Assembly (NCBI GenBank): GCA_046728115.1
Contig: JBKPDW010000626.1
Span: 1 to 19,072, forward strand
DNA: 19,072 bases
From: CAVSWN01 sp046728115
Lineage (GTDB): Bacteria > Acidobacteriota > Vicinamibacteria > Vicinamibacterales > CAVVIG01
Direction: 5' to 3'
Position numbers and translations under genes: made by a program. The notes beneath the pieces were generated by a model, which did not search any database, was not told the DNA's origin, and saw only the letters and a list, made by a program, of their open reading frames with translations. Shown here piece by piece: positions 15,177 through 19,072 of the stretch. Numbering within the stretch: position 1 is the first letter of the stretch; the number at the start of each line of letters is the position of its first letter.

Positions 15177-16367
15177 GTGAAGATCGAACGTCTGGAGCTG
15201 CGCCTGGTCAAGCTCCCGCTCGTCCACTTCTTCGAAACCAGCTTTGCCCGCGTCTACGACAAACAATTTCTGATCGTCCGCGTCGATGGCGAGGGGGCGA
15301 CGGGCTACGGCGAATGCGTCGCCGACGTCGATCCGTTCTACAGCGCCGAAACCAATGACACCGCGTGGCACATCATCACGTCGTTCATCGCGCCGCGCGT
15401 GCTTGGCGTGGACTTCCGGCATCCACGCGACGTGTTTCCCGCGCTCAAAGCGATCCGCGGCCACAACATGGCGAAGGCCGCCGTAGAGATGGCCGCGTGG
15501 GATCTCTACTCGCGCCAGCGCGGCGAGTCGTTGCATACGGTCCTTGGCGGCGTCCGCGAACGCATCGCCTCGGGCGTGTCAGTCGGGATTCAGGACTCGC
15601 TCGACGATCTGGCCGCGAAGGTGGAGCAGGAGCTTGCGGCCGGATACCAGCGGATCAAGATCAAGATCAAACCCGGATGGGACGTGGCGGCAGTCGAGGC
15701 CATCCGCGAACGTTTCGGCGCGATTCGCCTGATGGTCGACGCCAATGCGGCGTACACGCTCGCAGATGTCGAGCACCTGGCCAGGCTCGACGCGTTCGAT
15801 CTGATGATGATCGAACAGCCGCTCGACTACGACGACATCTGCGATCACGCCACGCTACAGAGACGCCTGCGAACGCCCATCTGCCTCGACGAATCGATCA
15901 AGTCGGTAAACGCCGCGCGGGATGCGCTCGCGCAGGGCGCATGCCGGATCATCAACATCAAGCCCGGCCGTGTCGGCGGCTTCGCGGAATCGATCCGGCT
16001 GCACGACCTGTGTGCGGCCAAGGGCGTGCCCGTGTGGCACGGCGGCATGCTGGAATCGGGCATCGGCCGCGCCGCCAACATTCACCTGTCCACGCTGCCA
16101 AACTTCTCGCTGCCGGGCGACATCGCAGCGAGCAAGCGCTACTTCGATCCCGATTTGATCGATCCGCCAGTCGAAGTGGCGTCCGACGGAACCATCGCGG
16201 TGCCGAGCGGCCCCGGCCTTGGCGTCACCATTCGCCAGGATCGTCTGGATAAAGCGACGGAGCGAAGCATTACGACCTCTGTCCCTGCCCCGACCTCCGT
16301 CCCTTCCTCGTTCTGTTTTCCGCGTCCGGGGACGGAGGTTGGCGCAGGGACGGAGGTCGACCACTGA
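15177..16367 (+). CDS. menC: o-Succinylbenzoate synthase / N-acylamino acid racemase (enolase superfamily)
   Basis: This enolase-superfamily enzyme belongs to the MenC type II/NSAAR group: members dehydrate SHCHC to o-succinylbenzoate in menaquinone synthesis, racemise N-acylamino acids, or both. Visible residues: acid/base Lys163 in RIKIKIKPGWD, metal ligands Asp188 (VDANAAY), Glu213 (MIEQPL) and Asp238 (LDES), second acid/base Lys262 (NIKPGRVGG), and GGMLESGIGRAANIHL typical of the group. Start is GTG at 15177 with no room for a Shine-Dalgarno. The normal fold ends near residue 360; the last 30 or so residues (TTSVPAPTSVP...GTEVGAGTEVDH) are encoded by an inverted-repeat element and should be disordered. 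No other men gene is in view, so the menC symbol is tentative; racemase activity paired with N-acyl-amino-acid hydrolases is possible. Confidence 0.87.
   Translation: MKIERLELRLVKLPLVHFFETSFARVYDKQFLIVRVDGEGATGYGECVADVDPFYSAETNDTAWHIITSFIAPRVLGVDFRHPRDVFPALKAIRGHNMAKAAVEMAAWDLYSRQRGESLHTVLGGVRERIASGVSVGIQDSLDDLAAKVEQELAAGYQRIKIKIKPGWDVAAVEAIRERFGAIRLMVDANAAYTLADVEHLARLDAFDLMMIEQPLDYDDICDHATLQRRLRTPICLDESIKSVNAARDALAQGACRIINIKPGRVGGFAESIRLHDLCAAKGVPVWHGGMLESGIGRAANIHLSTLPNFSLPGDIAASKRYFDPDLIDPPVEVASDGTIAVPSGPGLGVTIRQDRLDKATERSITTSVPAPTSVPSSFCFPRPGTEVGAGTEVDH
16273..16359. repeat. REP/BIME-like inverted repeat element translated into the racemase tail
   Basis: Arms at 16273-16303 and 16329-16359 are 31 nt each and inverted, matching at 28 of 31 positions, around a 25-nt loop. 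Each arm is itself a tandem pair of a CGACCTCYGTCCC-like unit, giving four related units in 87 bp. The element straddles the end of the racemase gene, supplies its last codons, and ends 12 nt before the next start codon, where its GGAGGT (16352-16357) may act as a distant Shine-Dalgarno. Confidence 0.8.
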
Positions 16368-16371
16368 AACC

Positions 16372-18552
16372 ATGCAAATCCTCATCGCCCGAGTCAGTGT
16401 GTTGCTGGTCGCCATGACTGCGGCCGCATGTGCGAGCGCGCCGGCGGCGCCGCCGGCGGCGGTCAAGCCGGTGAGCGTCGGCCCGTCATTCGAGCAGAAA
16501 ATGTCATCGATTCTGCGACTGGAAGATCAACGGATCCTCCGGGACCCGGAGTCGGCGCAACCGCCGCCGCCACCACCGCCGCCGCCTGCAGGCCGCGGCC
16601 GGGCCGCGGCCGCGCCGCGTCCGCCGCCGGTTCTCATCAAGTTGTTGTCCGACGAGGACGCCAGGATCCGTCGCCGCGCGGCGCTGGCCATCGGGCACGT
16701 CGGTCTCGTCGAAGGCGTGGCTCCACTCGTCGGCGTGCTGTCGGACAGCGATCCGGAAGTACGACAGATGGCAGCGTTCGCGCTGGGTCTGCTCGGCGAT
16801 GGGAGTGCGCGCGATCCTCTCGTCGCCGCGCTCGCGGACACCTCGCCGCTCGTACAGGCGGGCGCGGCCGAAGCGCTGGGCCTGATCGGCGACGCGGCCA
16901 GTGCCGACGCGCTCAGCAGCCACATCGCCAGGATCATCGCATCGGGCGCGTTTACTCAGGCTCCGAGCGACGATGACGATTTCCGGAGGGATACGCCGGC
17001 GGGGGCGTTCCGTCTGGCCGTGTACGCGCTTGTGCGGCTGAAAGCATATCCGCAGCTTGCTGCAGCCGTCTTGGATGCGAACGGTCAGCCGCGCGTGCAC
17101 TGGTGGCCGGTCGCATACGCGCTGCAGCGACTCGAGGACAAGCGTGCCATGCCTGCGCTGGTGACGTTCGCGAAAGACGCCAATCCCTACGCGCGCGCGT
17201 TCGCGGCGAAAGGGCTTGGAGCGATCAAGGATCGCGCGGCCCTGCCGGTGCTGATGCCGCTGATGTCGAGCGGGGCGCGAGCCGTACTCGTTGAAACGAT
17301 CCGCGCGCTCGGCCGCATCGGGGATCCGGCAGCGGCGGATCCGCTCCTGAAGATCCTGAACGACGCCAGCGCGGATCCGCAGGTGCGTCTCGAGGCGGTC
17401 ACCGCGCTGGGCGAAACCCACGCGCCTCTTTCATCAGGAGTGGTGGAGCGAGTGCTCGATCTGCTGACGGATCCGAATCCGGGGTTGCGGGCCGCCGCAC
17501 TTCGGGCCGCCTCGACGCTCGATCCCGAGGGGTTCGTCGCGGTCCTCTCGGGGCTGGATCCCGATCCGCACTGGAGCGTCCGCGCGGCGCTCGCGACGAC
17601 GCTCGGAACGTCGACACCCGATCTGCTGCCGCGGCTGATGGCGATGCTCGACGATTCCGACCAGCGCGTGATTCCGTCGGTGCTCGGAGCGCTCGTGAAG
17701 CTGAAAGCGCCGACGGCAGGCGCCCTGCTGATCGAGCGGTTGAAAGCCGACGACCCTGTGATCCGCACGGCGGCGGCTCGAGGTCTCGGCGAATTGAAGC
17801 CGGCGGGTGGTTCGGCCGCCCTTGCCGAGGCGTACCAATTCGGCCAGCGGGATTCGACCTACACGGCTCGCGCCGCCGCGCTGGCGGCGCTGACGCAGTA
17901 CGGCGCCGCCGACGCGATGCCGGTGCTCAAGAGCGCGTTTGCCGACAAGGACTGGGCCGTTCGCGTGCGCGCCGCGCAACTGGTCAAGCAGCTCGATCCG
18001 GCCTCGGCGGCCGATGCCGACGCACAAATCCGGCCGGCGCCGACCAATCTTGCTCCGGACGCCTATCAATCGCCGCGCCTGGTCAGTCCGACAGTGTCCA
18101 CGCAGGTGTATCTCGACACCGACCGAGGGACGATTCAGATCGAACTGGCCGTCGTCGACGCACCGTTGACGGCGGACAACTTCGTCACGCTGGCGCGCAA
18201 GGGCTATTTCAACGGCCTCAGCGTCCATCGCGTCGTGCCCGATTTCGTCGTACAGGACGGCGATCCGCGCGGCGACGGCGAAGGCGGTCCCGGCTACACC
18301 ATCCGCGACGAGCTCAGCGAACGTCCGTATTTGCGCGGTACGGTCGGCATGGCGCTGGATCCCTGGCCCGACACCGGCGGCAGTCAGTACTTCATCACGC
18401 ACTCGCCGCAGCCGCATCTCGATGCGAAGTACACCGTCTTTGGGCGTGTGATTACCGGCATGGACGTGGTCGATCAGATTCAGCAATGGGATGTGATCCG
18501 CCGCGTCAGGATCTGGGATGGCGAGACGATGACGACAGCGGTGAGAGAATAG
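16372..18552 (+). CDS. HEAT-repeat lipoprotein with C-terminal cyclophilin peptidyl-prolyl isomerase domain
   Basis: The 726-residue product has a signal peptide (1-19) ending MTAAAC, so Cys20 may be lipidated; the -3 Ala makes the lipobox weaker than consensus. Next come a Pro/Ala linker with nine consecutive prolines (64-72), HEAT-like helical repeats from about 85 to 545 (units such as DPEVRQMAAFALGLLGD, DPQVRLEAVTALGE, DWAVRVRAAQLVKQLD), and a cyclophilin domain at about 575-720. Catalytic-type residues are kept: His619-Arg620, Phe625, Gln628 and GSQYFI (Gln672); the cyclosporin-binding Trp is His682, as in many bacterial cyclophilins. It probably acts in the periplasm as an anchored scaffold plus foldase; partners are unknown. 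ATG at 16372 is chosen over the frame's upstream extension, which would overlap the racemase and bury the signal peptide. Confidence 0.9.
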   Translation: MQILIARVSVLLVAMTAAACASAPAAPPAAVKPVSVGPSFEQKMSSILRLEDQRILRDPESAQPPPPPPPPPAGRGRAAAAPRPPPVLIKLLSDEDARIRRRAALAIGHVGLVEGVAPLVGVLSDSDPEVRQMAAFALGLLGDGSARDPLVAALADTSPLVQAGAAEALGLIGDAASADALSSHIARIIASGAFTQAPSDDDDFRRDTPAGAFRLAVYALVRLKAYPQLAAAVLDANGQPRVHWWPVAYALQRLEDKRAMPALVTFAKDANPYARAFAAKGLGAIKDRAALPVLMPLMSSGARAVLVETIRALGRIGDPAAADPLLKILNDASADPQVRLEAVTALGETHAPLSSGVVERVLDLLTDPNPGLRAAALRAASTLDPEGFVAVLSGLDPDPHWSVRAALATTLGTSTPDLLPRLMAMLDDSDQRVIPSVLGALVKLKAPTAGALLIERLKADDPVIRTAAARGLGELKPAGGSAALAEAYQFGQRDSTYTARAAALAALTQYGAADAMPVLKSAFADKDWAVRVRAAQLVKQLDPASAADADAQIRPAPTNLAPDAYQSPRLVSPTVSTQVYLDTDRGTIQIELAVVDAPLTADNFVTLARKGYFNGLSVHRVVPDFVVQDGDPRGDGEGGPGYTIRDELSERPYLRGTVGMALDPWPDTGGSQYFITHSPQPHLDAKYTVFGRVITGMDVVDQIQQWDVIRRVRIWDGETMTTAVRE

Positions 18553-18622
18553 GGATCAGAGGTTAGCGGCCGGGGATTCGCGATTGGTGATCGGAGATCG
18601 AGGACTGCGATTAGAGGATCAC
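18553..18622. repeat. Degenerate heptamer-periodic repeat after the cyclophilin gene
   Basis: Four units in strict 7-nt register are seen at 18575-18602: GATTCGC, GATTGGT, GATCGGA, GATCGAG. After a 6-nt slip (GACTGC) come GATTAGA and GGATCAC, to 18622. The bases from 18553 to 18574 are similar but more decayed. No coding content. Confidence 0.6.
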
Positions 18623-18635
18623 GCGGCACAAATGG

Positions 18636-18662
18636 AAAAGGGGGCGACTGCCGCCCCCTTTT
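18636..18662. terminator. Strong bidirectional rho-independent terminator
   Basis: AAAAGGGGGCG (18636-18646) pairs perfectly with CGCCCCCTTTT (18652-18662) around a 5-nt loop. The A and T runs at its two ends let it work on both strands, ending both the HEAT-cyclophilin transcript and the minus-strand micro-ORF unit. Confidence 0.9.
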
Positions 18663-18681
18663 AACTGCGGGCGAGGTCAGC

Positions 18682-18732
18682 TTACCGTTTCTTGCCGGCC
18701 TTCTTTTTCCCGCCCTTGGCTTTCTTCGCCAT
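18682..18732 (-). CDS. 16-residue Lys/Gly-rich micro-ORF
   Basis: Reading ATG at 18732 to TAA at 18682 gives MAKKAKGGKKKAGKKR, 16 residues of which 9 are Lys or Arg and the rest Ala, Gly and Met. An A-G7-A tract (18750-18742) lies 10 nt before the ATG and can act as a Shine-Dalgarno. A good promoter lies upstream and a perfect terminator 20 nt downstream, with nothing else in the unit. The composition suggests a nucleic-acid-binding or ribosome-associated peptide, by analogy with histone-H1-like tails or bTHX, but I do not recognise it. The ORF could instead be incidental in a small RNA. Confidence 0.55.
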   Translation of the reverse strand: MAKKAKGGKKKAGKKR

Positions 18733-18864
18733 TGTTCTTTATCCCCCCCTTCACGTGGGATGTCGGCGCGAGCGCTCGAGCCATCACACGCGGCTGCCGC
18801 CTGGCACGCTCACGAGATGTTGAGGCTCACAAGGGATGGCCTGAGTTCGCCACCCTCATACCAG
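18733..18864 (-). ncRNA. Structured leader or small RNA upstream of the micro-ORF
   Basis: The predicted transcript starts near 18864 and ends at the terminator, about 230 nt. The roughly 130-nt leader contains a possible closing helix GAGCC (18827-18823) with GGCTC (18784-18780), a CGAGCGCTCG palindrome (18770-18779), and two near-identical words, CATCCCTTGTG (18838-18828) and CATCCCACGTG (18762-18752). The AUCCC of each can pair with GGGAU in the Shine-Dalgarno tract, so the leader may control translation. No known riboswitch or sRNA family is recognised. Confidence 0.4.
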
Positions 18865-18870
18865 ATGTAG

Positions 18871-18898
18871 ATTATGAGCCTGATTCCGATAGTGTCAA
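18871..18898 (-). promoter_or_regulatory. Strong sigma-70-type promoter with UP-like element
   Basis: On the minus strand, TTGACA (18898-18893), a 16-nt spacer and CATAAT (18876-18871). A/T-rich sequence at about 18911-18928 sits where an UP element would be, and GCACAATGTGC (18899-18909), a 5-bp inverted repeat, abuts the -35 and may be an operator. Predicted start is near 18864. Confidence 0.7.
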
Positions 18899-18917
18899 GC
18901 ACAATGTGCAGAAAAAG

Positions 18918-19072
18918 TCAAAAAATTTCGCGCGGTGATCGCGCGCGGGCGCTGCGCACGATCGTCTCGGCGCGCGCGCGCGCGCCGATTGGGATCGTCG
19001 GGTTGCGATCGATCACGATCTGCGCTTCGTGCATGGCTTCTTCGGGCGCATCGAGCGCGAGCAGCATGTCGG
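18918..19072 (-). CDS. 3' end of an unidentified gene (truncated by window)
   Basis: An open frame enters from the window end and stops at TGA 18920-18918, giving 50 residues that begin DMLLALDAPEEAMHEAQIVI and end RSPREIF. The hydrophobic and charged pattern, with IVIDRNPTIPIGARARAETI, looks like the C-terminal helices of a real cytoplasmic protein, but I cannot name the family. A run of CG dinucleotides encodes ARARA near the end. The promoter of the micro-ORF unit begins within 20 nt of the stop, its UP-like stretch overlapping the last codons. Confidence 0.55.
   Translation of the reverse strand, partial: DMLLALDAPEEAMHEAQIVIDRNPTIPIGARARAETIVRSARARSPREIF
18967..18988. repeat. 22-bp perfect alternating CG palindrome
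   Basis: An alternating CG tract flanked by TCGG and CCGA makes a perfect 22-bp palindrome within the truncated gene. It is prone to cruciform or Z-DNA and to polymerase slippage, and encodes Ala/Arg repeats. Confidence 0.7.

Noticed and set aside
16219..16371. 51-residue extension of the HEAT-cyclophilin protein
   Set aside because: It lies in the racemase gene and repeat element and would bury the lipoprotein-like signal peptide beginning MQILIARVSV.
18732..18938. A 68-codon plus-strand open frame in the last intergenic region
   Set aside because: It is antisense to the promoter and leader of the micro-ORF unit, lacks a ribosome site and has no coding character.
1..19072. CRISPR array, prophage, IS element or toxin-antitoxin pair
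   Set aside because: No regularly spaced direct repeats, transposase, integrase or paired small toxin/antitoxin genes were seen on either strand.

Overview
The window reads as ordinary chromosome of a high-GC, Gram-negative (diderm) bacterium. Outer-membrane LptD, a lipoprotein-type HEAT-cyclophilin fusion, an accD-folC pair and several degenerate intergenic repeat families together suggest the Acidobacteriota, perhaps Vicinamibacteria. That placement is inference from gene content and style; no rRNA or other phylogenetic marker is present. There is no phage, IS transposase, CRISPR array or intact tRNA.

Layout. 1-1514 (+): 3' part of thiC (thiamine pyrimidine synthesis), whose start lies before the window. 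1578-2141 (-): a small secreted protein of unknown function. 2226-6675 (+): an M20 glutamate-carboxypeptidase-like metallopeptidase, the membrane protease HtpX four bases later, then after a hairpin-rich gap a ClpA/ClpC-like double AAA+ unfoldase with unusual pore loops. 6784-7806 (-): a radical SAM protein of the SplB/Rv2578c type with a clear promoter. 7866-9044 (+): a second M20 peptidase (ArgE/DapE type) whose 3' end overlaps the opposing operon.

9018-15151 (-) is a tight five-gene unit in transcription order: deoxynucleoside kinase, accD, folC, lptD, and a GDP-6-deoxy-mannose reductase-like SDR. It joins nucleotide salvage, fatty-acid precursor and folate synthesis, LPS export to the outer membrane, and deoxysugar synthesis (a possible O-antigen precursor), so it is largely an envelope and growth operon. 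accD and folC are in the same frame with only one TGA between them, and lptD and the SDR share a base (TGATG). The operon diverges from an OSBS/N-acylamino-acid racemase gene (15177-16367, +) across a 25-bp gap centred on a perfect 14-bp palindrome that reads as an extended -10 on both strands.

The last part holds the HEAT-repeat/cyclophilin gene (16372-18552, +), a heptamer-periodic repeat, a strong bidirectional terminator, and a compact minus-strand unit: promoter, about 130-nt leader, a 16-residue Lys/Gly micro-ORF, terminator. The window ends in the 3' end of an unidentified minus-strand gene.

The best leads are: the self-contained micro-ORF/small-RNA unit at 18636-18930; the Clp unfoldase with both pore-loop tyrosines replaced by aliphatics; the symmetric, nearly leaderless divergent promoter; the in-frame accD-TGA-folC junction; and an inverted-repeat element that has been translated into the C-terminus of the racemase.
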